From NCBI GenBank assembly GCA_003220935.1, contig QHTT01000087.1:76869-112526 (forward strand): a stretch of 35,658 bases of DNA. The letters are read 5' to 3'. Source of the stretch: Gemmatimonadota bacterium (lineage in GTDB: Bacteria; Gemmatimonadota; Gemmatimonadetes; Gemmatimonadales; GWC2-71-9). The notes beneath the pieces were generated by a model. The model saw only the letters and a list, made by a program, of their open reading frames with translations, was not told the DNA's origin and ran no database searches. Below are positions 15,297 through 22,915 of this stretch, piece after piece; within the stretch, counting starts at the first letter, position 1; each line of letters starts with the position of its first letter. Both the position numbers and the translations under genes were made by a program.

Positions 15297-16696
15297 ACCG
15301 CCGCACGAAGATCGTTGCCACGCTCGGCCCCGCCACCGGCACGCCCGAGCGCATCGCCGGGCTGATCGACGCGGGCGCGAACGTCATCCGGGTGAACGCG
15401 TCCCACGGTACTCCGGAGCTGCGGGCGGGGTGGGTCGCCGCAGTACGGCGGGCCGCGGAGGCGGCGGGAGCGCCAGTCGCGGTCCTGATGGATCTCCAGG
15501 GCCCGCGCATCCGGGTAGGCGACCTCGCCCGGCCGCGCGTGCTGCACGCGGACGAGGCGGTGGTGTTCGCGCCCGAGGAGGCGGCGCGCGGCGACGAGCT
15601 CCCCACGACCTACGAGGACCTCGCGAAGGACGCGCGGGTAGGGGCCCGGATCCTGCTCGACGACGGGCTACTGTCGGTCGAGGTGACGCGGATCGCGCCG
15701 CCGCGGGTCGAGGGGCGAGTGGTGGACGGCGGCACGCTCACCTCGCACAAGGGGATGAACCTCCCCGGGCTCCAGGTCAGCGCGCCGGCGCTCACGCAAA
15801 AGGACCGGGAGGACGTGGCGCACGCGGCGGGGCTGGGCGTCGACTACGTGGCGCTGTCGTTCGTACGCCGGGCGGACGACCTCGCCGAGCTGCGCGGGCT
15901 CGTTCCCGACTCGGTGAAGCTCGTCGCCAAAATCGAAAAGGCCGCCGCGCTCGACGATCTCGAGCGCATCCTCCGGGCGAGTGACGCCGTGATGGTGGCG
16001 CGCGGCGACCTCGGTGTGGAGTTGCCGTTCGAGGAAGTGCCCGTGGTCCAGAAGCGGCTGATTCGCGAGGCGAATCGCCACGGCAAGCCGGTGATCACCG
16101 CGACCCAGATGCTCGAGTCGATGGTCCATCACCCGCGCCCCACCCGAGCCGAAGCGTCGGACGTTGCGAACGCGATCCTCGACGGGACCGATGCGGTGAT
16201 GCTGTCGGCCGAAACCGCGGTAGGCGAGTACCCGTTCGACGCAGTCCGGGCGATGGATCGCATCATCCGCGAGATGGAGCGTCACCCGCTCGCAGCGGCG
16301 CGGGAGGATCGGCGCGTGGCCCCGGGGCAGGACGTGTCGGTGGAGGACGCGATTGCGATCGGCACGAGCGCGGTGGCGCGCATGCTCAAGACGCCGCTCA
16401 TCGTCACCCTCACCAAGGGTGGGTTCACGGCCCGCAAAGTCGCCGCGCTCCGACCCCCGGTGCCCATCCTCGCGGTGACGACCGAGCCGGTCACCTACCG
16501 CCAGCTCGCGCTGGTGTGGGGCGTGACAGCGGTCGGCGTGGACCACGTGCCCAGCTACGACGCGATGCTCGAAGTGGTGCGCGACCTCATTCTCAAGCGC
16601 GGCTATGCGCGGCCCGGCGACCGGATCGTCATGACGGCGGGCGTGCCGTGGGAGGTCTCGGGCGCCACCAACCTGCTCAAGGTCGAGGTCGTCTGA
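15293..16696 (+). CDS. pyk: pyruvate kinase
   Basis: This enzyme catalyses the last step of glycolysis, PEP plus ADP to pyruvate plus ATP. It has 467 residues, similar to E. coli PykF. Motifs are TKIVATLGPA, LMDLQGPRIRVG, the catalytic lysine in LVAKIEKAAALDDLE, the metal-binding VMVARGDLGVELP, ATQMLESM and the nearby RAEASDVANAILDGTDAVML. The B domain and the C-terminal effector domain (GFTARKVAALRPPVPILAVT) are both present. The GTG start at 15293 overlaps the sirtuin stop (GTGA) and has GGAAGGAG at 15278-15285. Confidence 0.96.
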   Translation: MNRRTKIVATLGPATGTPERIAGLIDAGANVIRVNASHGTPELRAGWVAAVRRAAEAAGAPVAVLMDLQGPRIRVGDLARPRVLHADEAVVFAPEEAARGDELPTTYEDLAKDARVGARILLDDGLLSVEVTRIAPPRVEGRVVDGGTLTSHKGMNLPGLQVSAPALTQKDREDVAHAAGLGVDYVALSFVRRADDLAELRGLVPDSVKLVAKIEKAAALDDLERILRASDAVMVARGDLGVELPFEEVPVVQKRLIREANRHGKPVITATQMLESMVHHPRPTRAEASDVANAILDGTDAVMLSAETAVGEYPFDAVRAMDRIIREMERHPLAAAREDRRVAPGQDVSVEDAIAIGTSAVARMLKTPLIVTLTKGGFTARKVAALRPPVPILAVTTEPVTYRQLALVWGVTAVGVDHVPSYDAMLEVVRDLILKRGYARPGDRIVMTAGVPWEVSGATNLLKVEVV

Positions 16697-16697
16697 G

Positions 16698-17486
16698 GTG
16701 CGGCTCGTCTTCCTGGGCACCGGCACCTCCTACGGCGTGCCGCAGATCGGGTGCGGCTGCCGCACCTGCACGTCCGTCGATCCCCGGGACCGGCGCACCC
16801 GCACGGCGGCCCTGATCGAGTCGGGCGGGCGGCGGTTGCTGATCGACACGCCTCCCGAGCTCCGGCTCCAGCTGGTGGCCGCCGGAGTAACCTCGCTCGA
16901 CGCCGTGTTGTTCACCCACGCTCATGCCGACCACGTCCACGGCATCGACGATCTGCGCGCGTTCTCCATGCGCCAGCGGGGCCGTCTCCCCGTGTACGGC
17001 GCGGCGGACACGCTGGCGGAGCTGGCGCGGCGCTTCGGGTACATCTTCGATGGCACTCCCGCGCAGCCGGGGACGAGCAAACCTGAGCTCACCGCCCACG
17101 TGCTCGAGCCGGACGGGGAGGTAGAGATCGCCGGGTTGCGAGTGCGCGCGCTGTCGCTGCCCCACGGCAGCCACACGGTCTTCGGCTACCGGGTCGGTCC
17201 AGTCGCCTACCTCACGGACGCGAAGGCGATCCCCGAGGGGGCCCGCGAACAGCTGGCGGGACTCGAGGTGCTGGTGTTGAACGCGTTGCTGCCACGGCCG
17301 CACCCGCTGCACCTCTCGATCCCTGAAGCCGTCGCAGCGGCGCTGCAGATCGGCGCCCGGCAGACGTATCTCACGCACCTCACGCACCACACGTCGCACG
17401 CCGAGCTCGCGGCGGAACTGCCGGACGGCGTGGCACCGGCGTACGACGGGCTGGTGGTCGACGTCGGGACGGGTAGGGGGAACTGA
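16698..17486 (+). CDS. MBL-fold metallo-hydrolase, PhnP-like
   Basis: This 262-residue metallo-beta-lactamase-fold hydrolase shows the zinc motif FTHAHADHVHGIDD, a later metal ligand in SLPHGSHTVFGYR and AYLTDAKAI, and a C-terminal LTHLTHHTSH. The N-terminal FLGTGTSYGVPQIGCGCRTC, with its closely spaced cysteines, is typical of PhnP/phosphoribosyl cyclic phosphodiesterase-like proteins. No phn genes are nearby, so the substrate is probably another cyclic phosphodiester or nucleotide. The GTG start follows the pyk stop by one base. Confidence 0.85.
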   Translation: MRLVFLGTGTSYGVPQIGCGCRTCTSVDPRDRRTRTAALIESGGRRLLIDTPPELRLQLVAAGVTSLDAVLFTHAHADHVHGIDDLRAFSMRQRGRLPVYGAADTLAELARRFGYIFDGTPAQPGTSKPELTAHVLEPDGEVEIAGLRVRALSLPHGSHTVFGYRVGPVAYLTDAKAIPEGAREQLAGLEVLVLNALLPRPHPLHLSIPEAVAAALQIGARQTYLTHLTHHTSHAELAAELPDGVAPAYDGLVVDVGTGRGN

Positions 17487-17525
17487 CAACAAGGCCGCGG
17501 GCTGGTCCCCGAAGTCGGCCCGGTC

Positions 17526-17545
17526 TAGATTCGACGACAGGAGGA
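17526..17545 (+). promoter_or_regulatory. -10 element and strong ribosome binding site of the aldolase gene
   Basis: TAGATT at 17526-17531 is a -10 candidate. AGGAGGA at 17539-17545 is a near-perfect Shine-Dalgarno six bases before the ATG at 17552. This is the strongest ribosome binding site in the window, which fits a highly expressed glycolytic gene. Confidence 0.5.
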
Positions 17546-17551
17546 CTCGTC

Positions 17552-18940
17552 ATGTCGAACGGACACGAAGCGACGCTGCGGCGGTTCCAAGATCCCGTCG
17601 TGCGCCAAGGCACCGCGATGGACGATCTGGTGCGACGGGCGGTATTCGGGTTGGGGGGAGGGGGGGGCCCCGATCGGGAGCAGGCGCGCTGGCTCATCTG
17701 GGAGATCGGGCAGCAGGCGGGGGTGCGCCCCGCTTCGATCCACGAGCTCTACCTGGCGCGCGGCAGAGGGGAAGTGCCGCCGTTCACCACGCCGGCCATG
17801 AACCTGCGCGTGCTGGCGTACGACACCGCCCGGGCCGTGTTCCGGGCGGCCCGGCGTCTCGACGTGGGCGCGCTGATCTGCGAAATCGCCCGCAGCGAGA
17901 TCGGTTATACCGATCAGCGGCCGGCGGAGTACGTCGCGGTGATGACCGCAGCGGCGCTGCGTGAGGGCTTCGTGGGGCCGCTCTTTATCCAGGGCGACCA
18001 CGTGCAGGTGAATGCGAAGAAATACGCCGCGGACCCCGAGGCCGAGCTGCAGGCAGTGCGCACACTGATCGAAGAGGAGCTGCACGCGGGCTTCTACAAT
18101 ATCGATGTCGACACGTCGACGCTCGTGGACCTTTCCCAAAAGACGCTCGACGAGCAGCAGCGCGTGAACTACGAGCGCGCCGCCGAGCTGACGCGCTTCA
18201 TCCGCGACCGGGAGCCGGAGGGGGTGACGGTGTCGGTGGGCGCCGAGATCGGCGAGGTGGGCGGCAAGAACTCGGACGTGCACGAGCTGAAGGCGTTCAT
18301 GGAGGGCTACAACCGCACGCTGCAACGGCTCGGTCCCTACCGCGGTATCAGCAAGATCTCGGTTCAGACCGGCACGAGTCACGGCGGCGTCGTGCTGCCC
18401 GACGGCTCGATCGCGAAGGTGCAGCTCGACCTGGACGCGCTGAAAGCGCTGTCCCGGGACGCGCGCGCCACGTACGGCCTGGGCGGCGCGGTGCAGCACG
18501 GGGCGTCCACCCTGCCCGCGGAGGCGTTCGGCGCCTTCCCGGCGTGCGAAGCGATCGAGATCCATCTGGCGACGAACTTTCAGAACATCGTGTTCGACCA
18601 TCCCAAGTTGCCCGCGGACGTGCGCTCGGAAATCAACGAATGGGTCAAGAGCGAGTGCAAGGACGAATGGAAGAAGGGCGATACCGAGCAGCAATTCATC
18701 TACAAGGCTCGCAAGAAGGCGATCGGGCCCTTCAAGCAGCGGCTGTGGGACCTGCCGGCGCCCGTGCGCGACGCCGTCGCCGCCGACCTCGAGAAAACGT
18801 TCGCGTTCCTGTTCGAACAGCTGCGCGTCACTCATACCCGCGCGGTCGTCGACCGCTTCGTGCGCCCGCCGCTGCAATCGCACGCGCAGCCGCGCGCCGT
18901 GGCGGTCGCCGCGCCAGACGACCTGGAGGCGGGCGAATGA
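17552..18940 (+). CDS. class II fructose-bisphosphate aldolase family protein
   Basis: This 462-residue class II (zinc) aldolase-type TIM barrel has the expected histidine/acidic motifs in order: FIQGDHVQVNAKKY, GFYNIDVDTSTL, GAEIGEVGGKNSDVHEL, SVQTGTSHGGVV and AVQHGASTLPAEAF. It probably cleaves or condenses fructose-1,6-bisphosphate, consistent with pyk just upstream. It is longer than most class II aldolases (about 300-360) because of N- and C-terminal extensions. Residues near 33-38 include a glycine run encoded by G6-A-G8 (17653-17667), a possible slippage spot. A related ketose-bisphosphate aldolase function is possible. It overlaps the next gene by four bases. Confidence 0.82.
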   Translation: MSNGHEATLRRFQDPVVRQGTAMDDLVRRAVFGLGGGGGPDREQARWLIWEIGQQAGVRPASIHELYLARGRGEVPPFTTPAMNLRVLAYDTARAVFRAARRLDVGALICEIARSEIGYTDQRPAEYVAVMTAAALREGFVGPLFIQGDHVQVNAKKYAADPEAELQAVRTLIEEELHAGFYNIDVDTSTLVDLSQKTLDEQQRVNYERAAELTRFIRDREPEGVTVSVGAEIGEVGGKNSDVHELKAFMEGYNRTLQRLGPYRGISKISVQTGTSHGGVVLPDGSIAKVQLDLDALKALSRDARATYGLGGAVQHGASTLPAEAFGAFPACEAIEIHLATNFQNIVFDHPKLPADVRSEINEWVKSECKDEWKKGDTEQQFIYKARKKAIGPFKQRLWDLPAPVRDAVAADLEKTFAFLFEQLRVTHTRAVVDRFVRPPLQSHAQPRAVAVAAPDDLEAGE

Positions 18941-19242
18941 GCGAGCGCGGCTCCGGATTCGGGTCGTTCCTGCTCGGGCTCGGGATTGGGGCGGTGGTGG
19001 GATTCCTGTTCGCGCCCGAGGGCGAGGTCACTCGCGGCAAGCTGGCGGGTAAGTTGCGCGGGTTGCGGGACCTGGCCGCCGAGAAAGCGGACGAGCTGGG
19101 AGAGCTGCTCGAGGCCGAGGGCGAAGCGCCGGGCGAGCCCCCAGCGCGCGCAGCGCTCGAGCACCGCCTCACGGAGGCCAAGCGCCGCCGCCGCGGCGCC
19201 AAGGCTCTCCCCGCTCCCGAGGAGGACGAGCCGGTCGCGTGA
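18937..19242 (+). CDS. YtxH-like small membrane-anchored protein
   Basis: This 101-residue protein has one N-terminal membrane segment, GSFLLGLGIGAVVGFLFAPE, whose GxxxG-rich helix ending in FAP is typical of YtxH-domain proteins. A charged helical region follows (KLAGKLRGLRDLAAEKADEL) with an acidic/Pro/Ala-rich tail. The family is linked to general-stress envelopes in other bacteria, but its biochemical role is unknown. It starts in an ATGA overlap with the aldolase gene and ends in a GTGA overlap with the BrkB-like gene, so it is made from the same transcript. Confidence 0.8.
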   Translation: MSERGSGFGSFLLGLGIGAVVGFLFAPEGEVTRGKLAGKLRGLRDLAAEKADELGELLEAEGEAPGEPPARAALEHRLTEAKRRRRGAKALPAPEEDEPVA

Positions 19243-20132
19243 GGCCCGAAGGCGGGTGGCATCGGTCGGTGACCGGCGTCGTCCGCCGCACCGTCGAAGC
19301 GGCCTACGAGGACAACATCCCGTTTCTCGCGAGCGCCCTGTCGTTCGATCTGCTCCTCACCATCATCCCCTTCGTCGCCCTGCTGCTCGCCGTCGTCGGC
19401 TATCTGGTTCAGCACCAGGTTACGACCCAACAGGTGGAGCTGCACGAGCTGCTCGCGCGCTTCCTGCCCACGACTCCGAGTGGCGCGACGGACCGGGCAT
19501 TCCAGGCGGTCGAGAGCGCGCTGGGCGGCGTGGTGCGTCACCGCGGCCGGCTGACCGCCTTCGGGCTACCGCTGTTCCTGTGGTTTTCGACCCGCATGTT
19601 CGGCGGCCTGCGCGCGGCGCTCAACGAGGTGTTCGACACCGACGAGCGACGCCCGTGGCCGGTCGCGAAGCTGCTCGACCTCGCCATGGTGCTCGGCACG
19701 GGGGCCCTGCTCGTATTGAGCGGGGTCGTCGCCGCCTGGGAAGCGGGCAACGCGGCGGTCATGAGCACCAAGAGCTTTGCGCTCGACTGGCTGTGGCGTT
19801 TCGGTCTCGAGACCCTCGCGTTCGCCGCCGGCGTGGTGCTGTTCTTCAGCATCTTCAAGCTCCTCCCCAGCCGGCGCATCCCCTGGCGCACGGCGCTCGT
19901 CGCCGCGGTGTTCTGCTCCCTGGGGTTCGAGGTGGCCAAGCGGCTGTACGCGCTGTACGTGACGCGGTTCGCCACGCTCGATCGGCTCGCCTCAGACGCT
20001 AACGTGGTGGCGCTCGCCCTGTTCCTCCTGTGGGTGTACTACACGGCCTACCTGTTTCTCTTGGGCGGCGAGGTGGCGGAGACGTACGACCTGATGCGCA
20101 TGCGGCGCTCGCAACGCGTGCAGCTCGGGTGA
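19239..20132 (+). CDS. YihY/BrkB-family inner-membrane protein
   Basis: This 297-residue membrane protein has about six transmembrane helices. The family signature at the start is DNIPFLASALSFDLLLTIIP, followed by PLFLWFSTRMFGGLRAALNE and VFDTDERRPWP. The C-terminal VALALFLLWVYYTAYLFLLG GE is also characteristic. YihY proteins were once called RNase BN by mistake; their true function (transport or envelope role) is unsettled. The GTG start overlaps the YtxH-like gene, and the stop overlaps ltaE (GTGA). Confidence 0.9.
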   Translation: MRPEGGWHRSVTGVVRRTVEAAYEDNIPFLASALSFDLLLTIIPFVALLLAVVGYLVQHQVTTQQVELHELLARFLPTTPSGATDRAFQAVESALGGVVRHRGRLTAFGLPLFLWFSTRMFGGLRAALNEVFDTDERRPWPVAKLLDLAMVLGTGALLVLSGVVAAWEAGNAAVMSTKSFALDWLWRFGLETLAFAAGVVLFFSIFKLLPSRRIPWRTALVAAVFCSLGFEVAKRLYALYVTRFATLDRLASDANVVALALFLLWVYYTAYLFLLGGEVAETYDLMRMRRSQRVQLG

Positions 20133-21166
20133 CCGCGACCCGGCCGATCGACCTCCGCAGCGATACGGTGACGCGGCCGTCGCCCGCGATGCGCCGTGCC
20201 ATGGCGGAGGCCGAAGTGGGCGACGACGTTCTGGACGGCGACCCGACCACCCGTCGCCTCGAGCAGCGCGTCGCCGAGCTGCTCGGCAAGGAAGATGCGC
20301 TGTTCTTCCCGTCCGGGACCCAGGCGAACCAGACCGGCATCGCCCTGCTCACGCGCCCCGGGACGGAGCTCGTGCTCGAGGCGAACGCGCACCTGGTGCA
20401 TTACGAGCTCGCCGGCGTCGCCGCCAACTGGGGTGTGCAGATCCGCCCCGTGACGACGCCCGACGGCCTGCTGACGGGCGACCTGGTGCGTGGTGCGCTG
20501 CGCCCTGCCTCCCCTCACGTACCGCGCGTCGGCGCCGTAGCGGTGGAGAACACCCACAACGCCGCGGGCGGCAAGGTGATGCCCGCGGCCGTCATGGCGG
20601 GGATCGTCGCGGCAGCCGAGCAGGGAGATGTGCGCGTCCACCTGGACGGCGCTCGGTTGTGGAACGCGGCGCTCGCCCTCGGTGTCCCGCTCGCCAGCCT
20701 CGCCCGTGGTGCGGCGACCGTGATGGTGAGCTTCTCGAAGGGCCTCGGCTGTCCCGTTGGCTCGTGCCTCGCGTTCGCGGCGCCCGACCGCGCGCTCGCC
20801 TGGGAGATCCGTAAGCGGTTGGGGGGCGGGATGCGCCAGTCGGGGATCCTCGCCGCCGCGGCCCTCTACGCCCTCGACTGCAACCTGAGCCGCCTCGCCG
20901 AGGACCACGCGAACGCGAAGCTCCTCGCGGACCGCCTCTCGGACTGTGCCGCCGTCCGACCGTCCGACCCCGAATCCAACATCGTCATGCTCGATCTCCT
21001 GCGAGCAGGCGATACCGCGGATGCTGTGATCCCGAAGCTGACGCGGGCGGGCGTGCTGGTGGTGCCGTTCGGGGCGCGGCGCCTGCGCGCGGTGACGCAC
21101 CTCGACGTGAGCCGGCCAGATGTCGAGCGTGCGGCGGGCGTGATCAGCCGCGTACTCTCCGGATGA
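20129..21166 (+). CDS. ltaE: low-specificity L-threonine aldolase
   Basis: This PLP enzyme splits threonine or allo-threonine into glycine and acetaldehyde. It has 345 residues with IDLRSDTVTRPSPAMRRAMA at the N-terminus, EVGDDVLDGDPT, FFPSGTQANQ, the cofactor Asp in VHLDGARLWN and the PLP lysine in VSFSKGLGCPVGS. The GTG start at 20129 is in a 4-base overlap with the BrkB-like gene. It ends the co-directional run that starts at the sirtuin gene. Identification is secure. Confidence 0.94.
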   Translation: MTATRPIDLRSDTVTRPSPAMRRAMAEAEVGDDVLDGDPTTRRLEQRVAELLGKEDALFFPSGTQANQTGIALLTRPGTELVLEANAHLVHYELAGVAANWGVQIRPVTTPDGLLTGDLVRGALRPASPHVPRVGAVAVENTHNAAGGKVMPAAVMAGIVAAAEQGDVRVHLDGARLWNAALALGVPLASLARGAATVMVSFSKGLGCPVGSCLAFAAPDRALAWEIRKRLGGGMRQSGILAAAALYALDCNLSRLAEDHANAKLLADRLSDCAAVRPSDPESNIVMLDLLRAGDTADAVIPKLTRAGVLVVPFGARRLRAVTHLDVSRPDVERAAGVISRVLSG

Positions 21167-21187
21167 GCGCCCCGCCTCGCCCCTCGT

Positions 21188-21193
21188 TATCTT
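21188..21193 (+). promoter_or_regulatory. -10 element, 6 bases before the cassette's first start codon
   Basis: TATCTT lies exactly six bases before the ATG at 21200, and no Shine-Dalgarno is visible, so the JAMM-like gene is probably read from a leaderless mRNA. No clear -35 is seen. Confidence 0.4.
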
Positions 21194-21199
21194 GAGCCG

Positions 21200-22915
21200 A
21201 TGAGCGCGGACGCTCCTCTGCGGCAGCCGATCCCGCTCGCCCGGTCCATCCTGTGGAACCCCGCCACGGCGGGAGCCCGCGGAGGGCGGCCGGGCAGCAT
21301 CCCCTTCCCGATCTTCGTGGCGCAATCCGCCGTGGCGGCGATCCACGAGCACCTGACCACCGCGCCGCCTCATCCGGGACAGGGGCTCTTAGGCTTCCTC
21401 GTCGGGGACATGTGCGAGTGCCCCGAGACCAACGTCGCGTATCTCGTCATCGATGCCGCGCTGCGGCTCAGCCAGCCGATCTACGGCGACCGCACCATCG
21501 ACGTCGTGACCCGCCTGTGGGATCGGATCGAGGCGCAGGTGGCGGAGGCGAAAGGACATTTGATCGGCTGGTACCACACCCATGCACCGCTGCCGCTCTC
21601 GATGTCGGCACACGACGCCGAGACGCACGAACACTACTTCGCAGAGCCGTGGCAAGTCGCTCTCGTATTGGGGACCGACCCCGATGGCAACCCCGCAGCC
21701 GGCTTCTTCCGGGCCGGCGCGGACGCGGCGTGGCCTACAACGCTGCTGCCGTTTTACGAGCTCTTGAGCGAAGAATCGTTTCGCCCGGGCGGCAAGAAGC
21801 GCTCCTTCGTGACGTGGAAGAACTACCGGGCCTACAACCCGCTCGCCGATCGGCCGCTCCGAACCCAGCCGAAGCCGGCACCGCCGCCTCCGCCCGCGGC
21901 AGAGGTTGCGTCGGAGCCGGAACCGGCGCCGGCTCCCGAACCAGAGCCAGAACCGCAGGCGGAGCCAGAGGCGCCCGCCGAGCCACCGCCCCCGCCTCCG
22001 CCCAAGGCGCCGCCGACCAAGTCCGATGAGCTCGTGTTTCTCACGTCAGCCGAGGACTTCGCCTCGGCGCCGCCCCCCCCCCGACCGTCGCGCCCGCCCC
22101 AGCGCTCGGCGCCGGTCCCTCGGCCGCTCCCTCCCCCACCTCCCCCGCCTCCTCCTCCTCCTCCTCCCTCTCCGTCCCAGCGTGAGCTGCCCCGCGAGCC
22201 GCCGCCCGAGCCGCCGCCGTCGCCCGAGCTCGATGAGGTCTTCGAGGATCCGCTACAGGAACCGGTGGAGCAGCTGCCCGAGCCGGTCGAGGAGGAGCCG
22301 CCGCCGCTGCGCGCGCCGCCAGCCCGGCGGCGCGCCCGCAAGAGACGGCGCGGACGCTGGGTCGCGGTGTTCGGCCTTCTGCTGATCGGGGGTGGGGGAG
22401 GGTTTTACGTCTGGCTCAACGGCCTGCCCAACGTGCCGAGTCTGCCCCGCTTGCCGAGCCTGCCACGCCTGCCGCGGCTGTCGAGCCTGCCGTTCTTCAA
22501 GCGGCAGGCGGCGGCGCCGCCCCGGCGCACGGCAGTGCCCTCGTCTGCCCCGTCTCTCCCTTCCCCCTCGGCCAAACGGCAGCCCGCAGCACAAGCTCCG
22601 GCGAATCCGCCAGCGCCCGCGCCGGTCGCGGCGCCACACGCGCAGCTCACGCACCTCGACCAGGTTGCGGACTCGCTGTCCAGGGCGGTGCGCACCTTTG
22701 GCGACCGTGCGGCGCTGTTCGACCGGCGGCAACTGGCCTGCGACGGGCTCGCCCGCGGACTGCTCGCGGTCGAAGATCGGTGGCTGAGTTACAGCAGGGC
22801 CCGCCGTGCGTCCGCAGCGCTGGACCCGACGCATGCGGCGCGAGACCAGACGTTGTACGCCGGCGTGGATTCCGTAGAGCGTCGGTTTGAGAAGTCCGGA
22901 TGCCAGCGGCCCTAG
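21200..22915 (+). CDS. JAMM/MPN-like domain membrane protein, cassette copy 1
   Basis: This 571-residue protein has an N-terminal JAMM/MPN-like domain (about 30-215) with the zinc pattern H126-x-H128-x10-D139 and Ser136 (WYHTHAPLPLSMSAHD). The catalytic Glu normally three residues before the G of the LLxG strand is absent (HPGQGLLGFLVG, Gly62). A Pro/Glu-rich linker (about 221-375) follows, then a basic stop (RRRARKRRRGR), one transmembrane helix (about 387-406) and a repetitive LPxLP stretch. The C-terminal extracytoplasmic domain (about 485-571) has Cys514 and Cys568. The basic flank puts the JAMM-like domain in the cytoplasm. It overlaps the next gene by 16 bases. A ten-C tract (22073-22082) and six CCT units (22148-22165) lie in the linker. 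Function is unknown; a paralogue lies at 24018-25217. Confidence 0.85.
   Translation: MSADAPLRQPIPLARSILWNPATAGARGGRPGSIPFPIFVAQSAVAAIHEHLTTAPPHPGQGLLGFLVGDMCECPETNVAYLVIDAALRLSQPIYGDRTIDVVTRLWDRIEAQVAEAKGHLIGWYHTHAPLPLSMSAHDAETHEHYFAEPWQVALVLGTDPDGNPAAGFFRAGADAAWPTTLLPFYELLSEESFRPGGKKRSFVTWKNYRAYNPLADRPLRTQPKPAPPPPPAAEVASEPEPAPAPEPEPEPQAEPEAPAEPPPPPPPKAPPTKSDELVFLTSAEDFASAPPPPRPSRPPQRSAPVPRPLPPPPPPPPPPPPPSPSQRELPREPPPEPPPSPELDEVFEDPLQEPVEQLPEPVEEEPPPLRAPPARRRARKRRRGRWVAVFGLLLIGGGGGFYVWLNGLPNVPSLPRLPSLPRLPRLSSLPFFKRQAAAPPRRTAVPSSAPSLPSPSAKRQPAAQAPANPPAPAPVAAPHAQLTHLDQVADSLSRAVRTFGDRAALFDRRQLACDGLARGLLAVEDRWLSYSRARRASAALDPTHAARDQTLYAGVDSVERRFEKSGCQRP
22073..22082 (+). repeat. ten-base C homopolymer inside the JAMM-like gene
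   Basis: An uninterrupted run of ten C encodes part of PPPP at residues 291-294. Gain or loss of one base would shift the frame before the membrane helix and extracytoplasmic domain. Confidence 0.85.
22148..22165 (+). repeat. CCT trinucleotide microsatellite (six units)
   Basis: Six perfect CCT units lie in the proline-rich linker of the JAMM-like gene. They are in frame, so length changes would only alter linker length. Confidence 0.8.

Noticed and set aside
17653-17667. Phase-variable G-tract in the aldolase gene
   Set aside because: G6-A-G8 is notable, but the gene is housekeeping and the run encodes a short Gly stretch; it is more likely plain GC bias.
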